DNA from: Homoserinimonas aerilata
GTDB taxonomy: Bacteria > Actinomycetota > Actinomycetes > Actinomycetales > Microbacteriaceae
NCBI RefSeq assembly: GCF_006716125.1
Contig: NZ_VFOM01000001.1
Location: forward strand, 2,046,001-2,110,000
Reading direction: 5' to 3'
Length of the DNA: 64,000 bases
The position numbers and the translations under genes were made by a program. Shown in pieces: positions 8,470 through 17,633 of this stretch. The notes under the pieces are model-generated. The model did no database searches and had not been told where the DNA came from. It saw only the letters and a program-made list of their open reading frames with translations. How positions within the stretch are numbered: the stretch's first letter is position 1; every line of letters begins with the position of its first letter.

Positions 8470-9279
8470 TCAGCTGGCCTCGGCATCCGGAACCCGCCGG
8501 CGCACCGGGAGCAGCACGAAGCCCACAAGCAGCAGGATGACGATGCCGAGCACCAGCGCCGCCACGAGCACACCCTGCGAGCCGCCGGTGTCGGGCGCAG
8601 CGGCCGACCGCCGCTCATCCTGCACGATGATCGCCTGGGCTGCGGTGAGCGCCATCGACTTCTCCACGCCCGAGTGGCCCGCGACGAGCGGCACGAGCAC
8701 GCCGTCGGCGAGGGCGAACCACGCGCCACGCGCCGCATCACGCACGAGCAGCGAACCCTCCGGCGCTGCGGCGACCGCCTCGACGAGCGCCGGCTCCGGC
8801 ATGAAGTCCGCCAGCTCGGGCGCAGATAACCCCGGGTTGATCCACACGGTCGCCAGCCCGACCGGCACACCCGCGACCGAGACGGGCGCCACCCAGTCGT
8901 TGACGAGTCGAACAGGGCTCAGCGTGACCGTTCCCTCAAGAAACGGGGCCGTCCACGCCCGCAGGCGAGTCACCGCTCCCACCTCCGTCGTCTCGTCGAA
9001 GGCGATCCCGGATGCCGCGTCGGCGCCGGGCGCATACAGCTCGGTCAGACGCGGCACGAGACCCGAGGCGAAGTACTCGGCCACGGCATCCGGCAACCGC
9101 TCCTCAGGTGCGGCTGCATCATCCGCCGCCTGCAGAATCACCGCATCATGGGCATCCGGAAGAGGCAATTGCACGGGAGACGACACGGATGCGACAGCCG
9201 CGCCCGCAGGCGTGCCGATGAGGCAGAGGGCGAGCAGGAGGGCAGCAAGCACTGGCCCGCGGGGGTACGCCATTCTCAC
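8470..9279 (-). CDS. secreted membrane-anchored protein of unknown function
   Basis: About 269 residues. An N-terminal signal peptide (hydrophobic stretch AALLLALCLIGTPAGAAVA) precedes an extracytoplasmic domain of about 190 residues. A C-terminal transmembrane helix (VLVAALVLGIVILLLVGFVLL) and a short basic tail RRRVPDAEAS follow, so the protein is anchored at its C-terminus. The GTG at 9279 is preferred because AAGGA lies six bases upstream; an ATG two codons later is the alternative. I do not recognise the family. It lies between rplJ and a two-component pair on the same strand. Confidence 0.65.
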   Translation of the reverse strand: MRMAYPRGPVLAALLLALCLIGTPAGAAVASVSSPVQLPLPDAHDAVILQAADDAAAPEERLPDAVAEYFASGLVPRLTELYAPGADAASGIAFDETTEVGAVTRLRAWTAPFLEGTVTLSPVRLVNDWVAPVSVAGVPVGLATVWINPGLSAPELADFMPEPALVEAVAAAPEGSLLVRDAARGAWFALADGVLVPLVAGHSGVEKSMALTAAQAIIVQDERRSAAAPDTGGSQGVLVAALVLGIVILLLVGFVLLPVRRRVPDAEAS

Positions 9280-9427
9280 GTCGGGTCCTTCGAAAGCGTC
9301 GGGTTCGCCCATCTTCGCACGTCGCATCCGCTGCGCTGCGGCACGGCGCACAGCGGGTCTCGCGCCGGGCGAATTCCGAGGGAATCCGGCACCCGGCCCT
9401 GCGGCTTTCAGCCGGGCAGGGCAGGAT

Positions 9428-10915
9428 TCAGCGCGGCAGGGTCACCCGGAACTCGGTGCGCCCCGGCTCGCTCGCCACCGACACGGTGCCGCCGTGACCC
9501 TCGACGACGGCACGCACGATCGCGAGGCCCAGACCCGTGCTGCCGGCCACGCGCGACCGCGAGCTGTCGCCGCGGACGAAGCGCTCGAACAGTTCCGGCA
9601 GCAGCTTCTCGGGGATGCCGGGGCCGTCGTCGCGCACGACGATGTCGACGCCATCCGCCCGCTCCGACAGCTCGACAACGACGGCCGTGCCCTCCGGCGT
9701 GTGCACCCGAGCGTTCGCGAGCAGATTGGCGACCACCTGATGCAGGCGGTTCACGTCACCGTTCACGATCACGGGCCCCTCGGGCGCCTCCAGCGACCAC
9801 TCATGATCGGGGCCCGCCGCATGCGCGTCACCGACGGCATCCGCCAGCAGGCCGACGAGTTCGAGAGGAGCACGCTCCAGATCGCGGCCCTCATCGAGGC
9901 GGGCCAGCAGAAGCAGATCCTCGACGAGCGACGTCATGCGCACCGCCTCAGACTCGACGCGCCCGATCGACCGCACGACATCATCCGGCAGCTCGTAGCC
10001 GCCACGGCGGGTGAGCTCCGCGTAACCACGGATGGAGGCGAGCGGCGTGCGCAACTCATGGCTGGCGTCGGCGACGAAACGGCGCACCTTGTTCTCGCTC
10101 GCCTGCCTGGCGGCCAGCGCGGATGCGACGTGGCCGAGCATCCGATTGATTGCGGCCCCCACCCGGCCGACCTCCGTCGACGGGTCGGCGTCATCGTCGG
10201 AGACGCGCACCGCCAGTGCCACCTCGCCGCGGTCGAGCGGCAGCTCGGAGACCTGCGCGGCCGTCGCAGCCACGCGGTCGAGCGGGCGCAGGGCGAGCCG
10301 CACCACGACGAGCCCGGCCGCCGCAGCCGCCGCGAGCGCCACCAGCGCGACGACCCCGATCACCAGCAGCAGCTGGGCGACGGTGCCGTTGACCTCCGAC
10401 TGCGACAGACCCGTGACCTGCAGGATGCCCGGCGCCAGCTCGCGCGCGACCACGCGATATTCACCCAGCTCGCCGCCGAGGTCGACCGTCACCGGACCGT
10501 CGCCCTCCGTGATGCCGATGAGCACCGCCGCGTGCGCATCATCGAGCAGATCGAGGGTGCCATCGGAGGTCAGGACCCCGGCGCGCGCGACATCGCCGCT
10601 CGTGAGGGCGACCATCGTGCCCGGCCCCTGTACCCCGAAGCTCGGGCGCGACGGATAGCCGAGCGCGCCTCCCGGCGGGAGCTCCTCGGATGTCGGCTGC
10701 GTGCGCCCCGTCGCCGCCAGCAGCTGGTCATCGAGTCGGTCCATGAGAAAGCCGCGCAGGGCGACCACGCTGACCAGACCGACGACGATGCTCGCCGCGG
10801 CGAGGAGCGCGACGATGCCCAGCACGAGCCTGCTGCGGAGCGTCCACCGGCGTCGCCGGGGCGGCTCGGCATCCGCCCTCGGGCTGTCCCAGTGTGTGAC
10901 CGACGGCTGTGTCAT
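9428..10915 (-). CDS. sensor histidine kinase, HAMP type
   Basis: A 495-residue two-component sensor. A transmembrane helix near residues 30-55, an extracytoplasmic sensing region to about 175, and a second helix at about 180-205 are followed by a HAMP region, a HisKA domain with His286 in FVADASHELRTPLASIRGY, and an ATPase domain with DDGPGIP and GSTGLGLAIV. It overlaps the upstream response-regulator gene by four bases (ATGA), so the pair is translationally coupled. The layout resembles actinobacterial envelope-sensing kinases such as MprB or TcrY; the signal is unknown. Confidence 0.92.
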   Translation of the reverse strand: MTQPSVTHWDSPRADAEPPRRRRWTLRSRLVLGIVALLAAASIVVGLVSVVALRGFLMDRLDDQLLAATGRTQPTSEELPPGGALGYPSRPSFGVQGPGTMVALTSGDVARAGVLTSDGTLDLLDDAHAAVLIGITEGDGPVTVDLGGELGEYRVVARELAPGILQVTGLSQSEVNGTVAQLLLVIGVVALVALAAAAAAGLVVVRLALRPLDRVAATAAQVSELPLDRGEVALAVRVSDDDADPSTEVGRVGAAINRMLGHVASALAARQASENKVRRFVADASHELRTPLASIRGYAELTRRGGYELPDDVVRSIGRVESEAVRMTSLVEDLLLLARLDEGRDLERAPLELVGLLADAVGDAHAAGPDHEWSLEAPEGPVIVNGDVNRLHQVVANLLANARVHTPEGTAVVVELSERADGVDIVVRDDGPGIPEKLLPELFERFVRGDSSRSRVAGSTGLGLAIVRAVVEGHGGTVSVASEPGRTEFRVTLPR

Positions 10916-11655
10916 GAGTGTGGCGCCTTGATCATGTAGCCGACACCGCGCACCGTGTGGATCATCGGCTCCGCGCCGGCGTCGATCTTCTTGCGCAGAT
11001 ACGAGATGTAGATCTCGACGATGCTGGAGCGGCCGCCGAAATCGTAGCTCCACACACGGTCGAGGATCTGCAGCTTGCTCATCACCCGGCGCGGGTTGCG
11101 CATGAGAAAGCGCAGCAGCTCGAACTCGGTCGCGGTCAGCTCGATGAGGCGGTCGCCGCGGTGCACCTCGTAGCTCTGCTCGTCGAGGCTGAGCTCGCCG
11201 ACGCGCAGGATCGGGTCGGATGCCTCAGACATGAGCAGAGAGGAGCGCCGGATGAGCCCGCGCAGCCGGGCGATGACCTCCTCCAGGCTGAACGGCTTCG
11301 TCACATAGTCGTCGCCGCCCGCGGTGAGCCCCGCGATGCGGTCATCGAGCGCATCCTTCGCCGTCAGGAACAGCACCGGAACATCCTGACCGTCGGCGCG
11401 CATCCGCTTCAGAACCTGCATGCCGTCGATGTCGGGCAGCATGATGTCGAGTACGACGGCGTCGGGGTCGAACTCGCGCACCGTGCGCAGCGCCGACTGG
11501 CCGTCGGCTGCGGTGCGAACATCCCAACCCTCATAGCGCAGCGCCATGCTGATCAGCTCGGAGAGGGTCACCTCATCGTCGACGACGACGGCGCGCACCG
11601 GTGAGCCGTCGATGTGGCGCAGGCGCTCGGATGCTGTGCTGGCGTCGTCCGTCAT
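10912..11655 (-). CDS. OmpR/PhoB-family response regulator
   Basis: A 247-residue DNA-binding response regulator. The receiver domain has the acidic pair DD at 26-27, the phospho-acceptor Asp70 (AVVLDIMLPD), LTAKD, and the conserved Lys in DDYVTKPF. The C-terminal winged helix contains ELTATEFELLRFL and VRGVGYMIK. It is the first gene of the pair with the kinase directly downstream. Confidence 0.93.
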   Translation of the reverse strand: MTDDASTASERLRHIDGSPVRAVVVDDEVTLSELISMALRYEGWDVRTAADGQSALRTVREFDPDAVVLDIMLPDIDGMQVLKRMRADGQDVPVLFLTAKDALDDRIAGLTAGGDDYVTKPFSLEEVIARLRGLIRRSSLLMSEASDPILRVGELSLDEQSYEVHRGDRLIELTATEFELLRFLMRNPRRVMSKLQILDRVWSYDFGGRSSIVEIYISYLRKKIDAGAEPMIHTVRGVGYMIKAPHS

Positions 11656-11727
11656 GCCTCCATCATCCGCGCCAAACTATGAGAAGGCTATGAAGGGGCT
11701 GGGGGCCGCCCGTGCGTGGGCCCGGCG

Positions 11728-12741
11728 CTACTGCGTACTGAAGGCTGCGTCGAAGGACTGCGTCGGCTGATCCCAGAGCAGCGAGCGGATGAAGCCCAGC
11801 GCCTCCTTCGCGCCGTGCAGCCGGTCCATGCCCGCGTCCTCCCACTCGACCGAGATGGGGCCCGCGTAGCCGATCGACTCGAGCGCCCGGAACGCATCCT
11901 CCCAGGGCACGTCGCCGTGGCCTGTCGAGACGAAGTCCCAGCCGCGACGCGGGTCGCCCCACGGCTGATGCGAGCCGAGCACGCCGGCGCGACCGTTGGC
12001 CGGGCGCATCCGCGTGTCCTTGCAGTCGACATGATAGATGCGATCGGCGAAGTCGACGATGAAGCCGACAGGGTCGACGTTCTGCCACATCATGTGCGAC
12101 GGGTCCCAGTTGAAACCGAACGCCTCCCGGTGCTCGATCGCCTCGAGCGTGCGGACGCTCGTCCAGTAGTCGTAGGCGATCTCGCTCGGATGCACCTCAT
12201 GGGCGAAGCGCACGCCCTCCGCATCGAAGACGTCGAGGATGGGGTTCCAACGCGTCGCGAAGTCCTCATAGCCGGAATCGATGACGGATGCCGGCACCGG
12301 CGGAAACTGCGCCACATACGGCCAGATCTTCGAGCCGGTGAAGCCGACGACGACATCGACGCCCAGCTTGCGGGCGACACGTGCCGAACGCTTCATGTCT
12401 TCGGCTGCGCGCATCCGCACCCCCTCAGCGTCGCCATCGCCCCAGGTGTAGTCGCGCACGATCGCCTGATGCCTGAAGTCGATCGGGTCATCGCAGACGG
12501 CCTGGCCTGTGAGGTGGTTCGAGATCGCGAACACCTTCAGGCCGTGGCGGTCGAGGATGTCGAGGCGCGACCGCAGGTAGACATCATCCTCGTCGGCCCG
12601 CTTCAGATCGAGATGGTCGCCCGAGGCGGCGATCTCGAGACCGTCATAGCCCCACCCGGCGGCCAGCCGGGCGACCTCCTCGAACGGCAGATCGGCCCAC
12701 TGGCCGGTGAACAGCGTTACGGGGTGTGTCGACTCACTCAT
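11728..12741 (-). CDS. sugar phosphate isomerase/epimerase-family TIM-barrel enzyme
   Basis: A 337-residue member of the xylose-isomerase-like TIM-barrel family. Metal-binding residues are suggested by [25 protein letters not shown] and the late Glu in ISVEWED. Members act as isomerases, epimerases, or as eliminases/hydratases of 3-keto sugars. It is the last gene of a tight operon and overlaps the upstream dehydrogenase gene by eight bases. With two Gfo/Idh dehydrogenases and another TIM-barrel enzyme alongside, an LgdB-like role in keto-sugar cleavage is a reasonable inference, but the substrate is unknown. Confidence 0.8.
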   Translation of the reverse strand: MSESTHPVTLFTGQWADLPFEEVARLAAGWGYDGLEIAASGDHLDLKRADEDDVYLRSRLDILDRHGLKVFAISNHLTGQAVCDDPIDFRHQAIVRDYTWGDGDAEGVRMRAAEDMKRSARVARKLGVDVVVGFTGSKIWPYVAQFPPVPASVIDSGYEDFATRWNPILDVFDAEGVRFAHEVHPSEIAYDYWTSVRTLEAIEHREAFGFNWDPSHMMWQNVDPVGFIVDFADRIYHVDCKDTRMRPANGRAGVLGSHQPWGDPRRGWDFVSTGHGDVPWEDAFRALESIGYAGPISVEWEDAGMDRLHGAKEALGFIRSLLWDQPTQSFDAAFSTQ

Positions 12742-13831
12742 TGGGGACCTCTTCTATCTCTACCCACTGCCCTGATGTGGAGGCTTGGATGACAGCTTCG
12801 GTGATGCGCACAGCCCGGAGCCCGTCTTCAAAACGGGGAAGACCATCTCGGGCCTCCCCGGCAATGCTCGCGTAGCTGTCGCCGATGAATGCGGCGAAGG
12901 CCTCTTGGTAACCCTGCGGATGCCCCCCGGGAACGACCGACAAGCGCGCCGCATCGGGATGCAAATGCGCGGGGTCGCGCGGCACGGTGAGGCTTGCTTT
13001 CCTCCGGCCGACCCACAGGGAATCCGGATGCTCTTGATCGAAACTCAGACTCTCGCGGCTGCCCGAGATGTCGAGACGGAGCGCATTCTTTCGGCCCGCA
13101 GCAACCTGTGAGACGAGAAGCGTGCCTATTGCACCGCCACTCGTCTCGAATACGACAGCATCAGCATCCTCGGTTCCGACATGCGACGACCCCACCCTCG
13201 TGTCGAAGAAGGTGCGCAGGCTCGCCGCGACGCGAGTGATGCGTTCTCCTGTGACGAATTCGATGAGGTCCACGAGGTGCGAGCCGATGTCAGCGAAAGC
13301 ACGTGACGCCCCACCGGTCGCAGCATCGACCCGCCAGTTGTGGTCCGCCTGATCGAGCAGCCAGTCCTGAAGATAGCTCCCATTGATGGTGAAGAGCCGC
13401 CCCGTGTCGCCCGCCTGAACTCGGGCACGAGCCTCCCGCACCATGGGATGAAAGCGGTAGACGAACGGTACGGTCGCCGTCACGCCGGCCTCCCGAGCGG
13501 CTGCGACCAGCTGATCCGCCTCGACGGAACTCACCGCCAGAGGCTTCTCACAGATGACATGCTTCCCGGCGGCGATCACCGCGAGAGCCTGTTCTGCGTG
13601 GAGCGCATTGGGAGTGAGGACGTGGATCACATCGATGCTCGGATCGGCGAGCATCTCTTCGAGTGTGGCGAATGAGTGCTCCACTCCGAGTCGTTCGGCA
13701 GCAATCTGCCCGCGCGACGGAGAAGACGAAACAATGCCCGAGAGCCGCGCCCGCGCCGCTCGAGCCGCCCGCGTGTGCACCTCCCCCATGAAGCCACCAC
13801 CGACGAACCCTGCCGCGATCATCTTGCTCAC
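12734..13831 (-). CDS. Gfo/Idh/MocA-family sugar dehydrogenase
   Basis: A 365-residue NAD(P)-dependent oxidoreductase. The N-terminal Rossmann motif [12 protein letters not shown] is followed by the family signature CEKPLA and the substrate-domain motifs VPFVYRFHP and DIGSHLVDL. The GTG at 13831 was chosen because it overlaps the upstream stop codon as GTGA. It is clearly a paralogue of the dehydrogenase at 21559-22701, sharing [20 protein letters not shown] and AGRKN blocks, so the two sugar loci probably share this chemical step. The substrate is unknown. Confidence 0.85.
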   Translation of the reverse strand: MSKMIAAGFVGGGFMGEVHTRAARAARARLSGIVSSSPSRGQIAAERLGVEHSFATLEEMLADPSIDVIHVLTPNALHAEQALAVIAAGKHVICEKPLAVSSVEADQLVAAAREAGVTATVPFVYRFHPMVREARARVQAGDTGRLFTINGSYLQDWLLDQADHNWRVDAATGGASRAFADIGSHLVDLIEFVTGERITRVAASLRTFFDTRVGSSHVGTEDADAVVFETSGGAIGTLLVSQVAAGRKNALRLDISGSRESLSFDQEHPDSLWVGRRKASLTVPRDPAHLHPDAARLSVVPGGHPQGYQEAFAAFIGDSYASIAGEARDGLPRFEDGLRAVRITEAVIQASTSGQWVEIEEVPNE

Positions 13832-14616
13832 ACGAGCCCCTCGTTCACGAGCCATGCGTAACTGTCAGCAACCGCGGCGAAGCGATCACCGCGGGAGTCG
13901 TCGAGTTCGATCACCCTCAACGCCTGGGGTGCCGCCGCGAGGATGTCTCTGACCGGCAGGGATCCCTGTCCGACCGCCACCTGATCTTTGGTCTCCTTGG
14001 TTGCGGGGCCATCCTTCACGTGGATCGCGGCGACACGATCGCCCAGTCGGGCAAGAATCTCGATGGGGTCGTGACCTCCGACGGTGACCCAGTATGTGTC
14101 AACCTCTAGGCGAACCTCGGGATTGAGAAGATCGGCGAAGAACTCGAATGCTGTACGCCCATCGATCTGGGTCTCGAGCTCATGGGCGTGGTTGTGGTAG
14201 CCGACCTCGACACCGTACTCGGCAGCGACAGCCGCCGCCGCATTGAGTTGCTCTGCAGTCTCCCTGATGTCCGCCTCGGAAACCCAGCGCTCGGCCACGA
14301 CATAAGGGTCGATGGCGAGACCGATGTTGAGGGCCTTCGCAGAGGCGAAGACCCTGTGCAACTCGGTGTCGTCTTCTCCCAGATAGTGAGCGTGCCCCGT
14401 CGGCGCGACCAGGCCAGCGGATGTCAGAGACTCGCCCAGACCCTCGAGATCCGGGAAGCCATAGGGCTCGACCTGCTCGAAACCGATTCGCGAGAGCCGA
14501 GCCAGCGTTCCTCCCAGATCCTCCTGGACCGCCTCGCGCAGCGTGTAAAGCTGCACGGAAAGACTCGGATGCTCCATCGTCGGACTGTATGCCTGTTTGC
14601 GGTCGTCACTGGTCAC
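13828..14616 (-). CDS. sugar phosphate isomerase/epimerase-family TIM-barrel enzyme
   Basis: A 262-residue xylose-isomerase-like barrel protein, smaller than the other one in the operon. Visible active-site blocks are GYHNHAHELE, LEVDTYWVTVGG, AIHVKDG and IELDDSRGD. It starts at a GTG (14616) with GGAG upstream and overlaps the end of the preceding gene by 11 bases; an internal ATG at 14576 is possible. It probably acts on the same keto-sugar pathway as its neighbours; whether it eliminates, hydrates or isomerises cannot be told. Confidence 0.8.
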   Translation of the reverse strand: MTSDDRKQAYSPTMEHPSLSVQLYTLREAVQEDLGGTLARLSRIGFEQVEPYGFPDLEGLGESLTSAGLVAPTGHAHYLGEDDTELHRVFASAKALNIGLAIDPYVVAERWVSEADIRETAEQLNAAAAVAAEYGVEVGYHNHAHELETQIDGRTAFEFFADLLNPEVRLEVDTYWVTVGGHDPIEILARLGDRVAAIHVKDGPATKETKDQVAVGQGSLPVRDILAAAPQALRVIELDDSRGDRFAAVADSYAWLVNEGLV

Positions 14617-15397
14617 TGGAGGTCTCCTTCAACTGGTTGAGCTGGGTGATCGCCACATTGAGCCGCGCGAGGTCGTCGCTGCGGCACACACCGTCAACGA
14701 CTCGAGCGATGCGCCGCAGGCTTGCCCGGGGGGCGTTCTCGTAGATGGTCGGCAAGCTGGCTGCCCCTTCGCCGTCGATGCGTAACGTGCGCGCGGGTGC
14801 TGCCGTCGCATCCGAAGCAAGCTCGACGAGGTGCTGCAGCTTGGGCGCATACGCCTCGAATCGCAGACCGCCTTCGGCGAAGGGGGATGCGACGATGTCG
14901 ATGTGAACGGGCATACCACTGAGGTCAACTTCGAGCCACGCAGCGGTGTTGCTTCGACCTGAGGCATGGACTGTGACCTCGCCCAGAAGCGAAGCAACGA
15001 GACTCAACGCATCCAGAATGGCCGCATCGAGCGAACGTCGGGAATTGCGACCGAGGACGCCGTGGAGTTGAATCGTGTCCGCAAGCTCAAACTCGTTCTG
15101 CCACGGTCCGATCTCAGCCCAGACGGGGTTGGCGCGCCACTCTTGGGCGACGACCACAGGGGTCGCGACCGACATCTCCTCTGTTCCGAGGGCCGGTGCA
15201 GGATCGAGGAGCACGACGCCGATCGCCCCGCTTGCATCAGCCTGATGAACGCGGTCTGGCCAGTCTGGGGCACCGCCGTCAACGAGGTGGATCGAGCCCG
15301 CGATGACCTCAGTCATGGAAAATGTCACAGGAAGACTCGCGATCACCGGGACGAATCGTTGTCTCAGCTCTGCGGGCACAAAGACCGGCTTGCTCAT
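14606..15397 (-). CDS. protein of unknown function in the sugar operon
   Basis: A 263-residue soluble protein without signal peptide or membrane segments. I recognise no domain. It is coupled on both sides: its ATG overlaps the stop of the upstream dehydrogenase (ATGA) and its end overlaps the next gene by 11 bases. Its middle and C-terminal part (GRSNTAAWLEVDLSGMPVHI) has the alternating beta character of the second domain of Gfo/Idh proteins, so it may be a Rossmann-less partner of a dehydrogenase. That is only a suggestion. Confidence 0.6.
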   Translation of the reverse strand: MSKPVFVPAELRQRFVPVIASLPVTFSMTEVIAGSIHLVDGGAPDWPDRVHQADASGAIGVVLLDPAPALGTEEMSVATPVVVAQEWRANPVWAEIGPWQNEFELADTIQLHGVLGRNSRRSLDAAILDALSLVASLLGEVTVHASGRSNTAAWLEVDLSGMPVHIDIVASPFAEGGLRFEAYAPKLQHLVELASDATAAPARTLRIDGEGAASLPTIYENAPRASLRRIARVVDGVCRSDDLARLNVAITQLNQLKETSSDQ

Positions 15398-16443
15398 GCT
15401 GCGCTCCCTGCCAAAACCATCGCCGCGGCCCGGTCTGCAATGTCGATCGCAAAGGTGAGATCGTCGATTGCGGCTGTGAACTCTGCGGGGTTCTGGCGTC
15501 CTCCGTGCTCAATGAGCGCGGCAAGATGCCCCCATTCGGCCTCGTAGCCGTTGCTGTCATAGGGCCCGAAAGTTTCAAGCGAGTTTGCTGTGCGCAGGCT
15601 TGCGACCGCGCTGCCCGCATGCACGTAGCTTGGCGGGAATTCGAGGTGGAGCTCCGACGTGTCTCCCCAGACGTCAAGGGTCCAGTCGGGCCTCCATTGG
15701 TGATGCATGTAGGCGAAGAGGTCAGCGAACTGCTCCCCAGAGCGGAGAGTGACGTGATAGCCAAACGGCGTGAAGAGCTCAGCAAGCATGACCTCGTCCA
15801 CGGTGGGCATGAAGCGGCGCAGAAGAGGAAGGTTGTGGATGGCGAGCCCCATGATCCCTGCGTGAAGCATTGCAGAGCGCGCGGAAGAGCCCATGAGGCT
15901 GCCTGAGGCTGAAGGCGCCGCACGGTGGTGGATCTCCGTGGCCCAGTCCTCGAAACGGGAGTTCATCGGTAATACGATCGAGGAGCGAATGCTGTGCGCT
16001 GCAGACCCGAGCCTGTCCCATTGCGCAGACACCGCGTCCCATGCAGGGTCATACGTGTGCATTGCACCGACGACGATCGGCACTCCGTTGCGCTGCGCGA
16101 CGTCAGCCAACTCCATTGCCTCCTCGCGAGAAGTAGCGAAGGGCTTCTCGCAGAGGATGCCGCGTTTGCCCGCATCGATCGCCGCGAGAACCTGTGCGGC
16201 ATGGAATGCGGGCGGGCTGCAGATCGCAACAACCTCGACTCTCGGATCACCCATCACATCGGTGGCGGTGGTCGAGGCTTCAGCATCTGCCCGCGCCGCC
16301 ACCGCGTTCGCCACATCGGCGTCGATGTCCATAACGTGGACGACATCGAACTGAGGAAGTCGCTTGAGAGTCGGTAGGTGAATCGCCTGGGTGACCGGGC
16401 CTGCGCCCAAGATCCCCACTCCCAGAGGCTTGTGGTCTTTCAT
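15394..16443 (-). CDS. Gfo/Idh/MocA-family oxidoreductase
   Basis: A 349-residue NAD(P)-dependent dehydrogenase or reductase. The Rossmann start GVGILGAGPVTQAIH and the signature CEKPFATS are present. It differs clearly from the other two Gfo/Idh proteins in the window and has its own substrate domain (YEAEWGHLAALIEHGG). It is the first enzyme gene after the importer; in anhydrosugar pathways a second Gfo/Idh protein reduces the keto-sugar product, which could be its role here. The ATG at 16443 has GAGG upstream. Confidence 0.82.
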   Translation of the reverse strand: MKDHKPLGVGILGAGPVTQAIHLPTLKRLPQFDVVHVMDIDADVANAVAARADAEASTTATDVMGDPRVEVVAICSPPAFHAAQVLAAIDAGKRGILCEKPFATSREEAMELADVAQRNGVPIVVGAMHTYDPAWDAVSAQWDRLGSAAHSIRSSIVLPMNSRFEDWATEIHHRAAPSASGSLMGSSARSAMLHAGIMGLAIHNLPLLRRFMPTVDEVMLAELFTPFGYHVTLRSGEQFADLFAYMHHQWRPDWTLDVWGDTSELHLEFPPSYVHAGSAVASLRTANSLETFGPYDSNGYEAEWGHLAALIEHGGRQNPAEFTAAIDDLTFAIDIADRAAAMVLAGSAA

Positions 16444-16486
16444 ACCCTCGGTCCTGACTTTCTTCGTCGACAGTTATTGGGGGGGG

Positions 16487-16515
16487 GGGCGCGCCACCGC
16501 CAGGGTGGCGCGCCC
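16487..16515. terminator. strong hairpin beside a G11 tract
   Basis: A perfect 12-bp stem (16487-16498 with 16504-16515) and a 5-base loop between the binding-protein gene and the downstream enzyme genes. The plus-strand run of 11 Gs (16479-16489) overlaps its left arm. It probably limits read-through from the lipoprotein gene into the enzyme genes. Confidence 0.6.
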
Positions 16516-16522
16516 GGAATCG

Positions 16523-17533
16523 CTAGGCGTTGCAGCTGGCGGCGTAGATGTATCCCGCCTTTTCGGGGTCGTCGACGTTGTCGCGGGTCAGCACAGCCAG
16601 CGGCAACGTGTCGTCAGCCCCTGCCTGCGCCGCAACAGGACCACCGTCGGCGTTGTCGGCAAGATACTTGAGAGCGGAGTTCACGCCCTCGGCACCGATG
16701 AGACCAGCCGGCTGCGCCAGAAGCGCGGTGATCGTTCCATTGCGCAGGGCCTCAACCTCGCTGGGGGTGGCATCGTAGGCGTAGACCTTGACCTTGCCGA
16801 TCATCCCAGCTTCCTCAACCGCAGCCGCGGCACCTTCACCTTCGGGACCTGTCGAGGCGTAGATCGCCTTGAGGTCGGGGTTGCCTGTGATCATCGCGGC
16901 AGCAATGGTCGTCGCCTTGGTGCGGTCGAAGTCGTCGTACTGGGTCTCGAGCACCTTGATGCCGGGTGCCGCGGTCGCAAGCTGATCGACCAGCGGCTGC
17001 CAGCGGTTGACCAGTGCCGGAATGTCTCCCGGGATGCCACCCAAGATTCCCAAGGTTCCGGAAGTGCCGATGTCCTTGATGACAAAGTCAATGAACTCAG
17101 CGTTGTCCTGCGAGCTGACGATCGTCTTCTGCCCGGTCGCGGGATCAATGGGCCCGTTCACGACGATGACAGGGGTGCCCTCAGCCATAATGCCCTCCAC
17201 CTGCGTAGAGAACTGGTCGGGGGTGGAAGCACCGAGGATCACGGCATCAGGCGACTTGAGCAGCGCTGCATCGAAGTTGGTCTGCTGTTCGTCGACCTCA
17301 GCCGTGTTGCCCGCAGACCATGTGAGCGCGACGCCGGCCTCTTTCGCGGCCTGGGTGGCGCCACACATGAGCGTGATCCAGAATGGATCTGTCGCGTTGA
17401 AGGCCACACCTGCGAGCGCGATGTCGCTCGACGGCGTGTTGGAGGGCTCAGCGCCGTCCGTCGTGCAGCCGCTCAGGGCCAGAATGGCAACCGATGCCAT
17501 GGCGACACCGATGCCTACTTTGTTGCGCAACAT
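16523..17533 (-). CDS. sugar ABC transporter substrate-binding lipoprotein, RbsB/FrcB type
   Basis: A 336-residue periplasmic-binding-protein-like lipoprotein (Peripla_BP_4 type) for a CUT2-class importer. The signal peptide ends in LSGC. The mature protein has the blocks ATDPFWITLMCGATQAAKEAG and DAVILGASTPDQF near its start. The ATG at 17533 has GAGGAGG upstream; longer forms add a non-signal lead. It lies next to its permease and ATPase genes. Confidence 0.88.
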   Translation of the reverse strand: MLRNKVGIGVAMASVAILALSGCTTDGAEPSNTPSSDIALAGVAFNATDPFWITLMCGATQAAKEAGVALTWSAGNTAEVDEQQTNFDAALLKSPDAVILGASTPDQFSTQVEGIMAEGTPVIVVNGPIDPATGQKTIVSSQDNAEFIDFVIKDIGTSGTLGILGGIPGDIPALVNRWQPLVDQLATAAPGIKVLETQYDDFDRTKATTIAAAMITGNPDLKAIYASTGPEGEGAAAAVEEAGMIGKVKVYAYDATPSEVEALRNGTITALLAQPAGLIGAEGVNSALKYLADNADGGPVAAQAGADDTLPLAVLTRDNVDDPEKAGYIYAASCNA

Positions 17534-17633
17534 TGCGCCTCCTCTGTTGGTTCGCATGCCGACGGCATGCACTTGTGTGAATGTGTGCCCCGGGTGCCGG
17601 GACTGCCTGTGCGCCGGGTCGGCGCACGGACGT

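Noticed and set aside
8102..10939. A 945-codon open frame on the plus strand
   Set aside because: It runs antisense through rplJ, the secreted protein and the histidine kinase, all with clear families and ribosome binding sites. Its translation is Arg/His-rich and low in complexity, as expected for a high-GC shadow frame.
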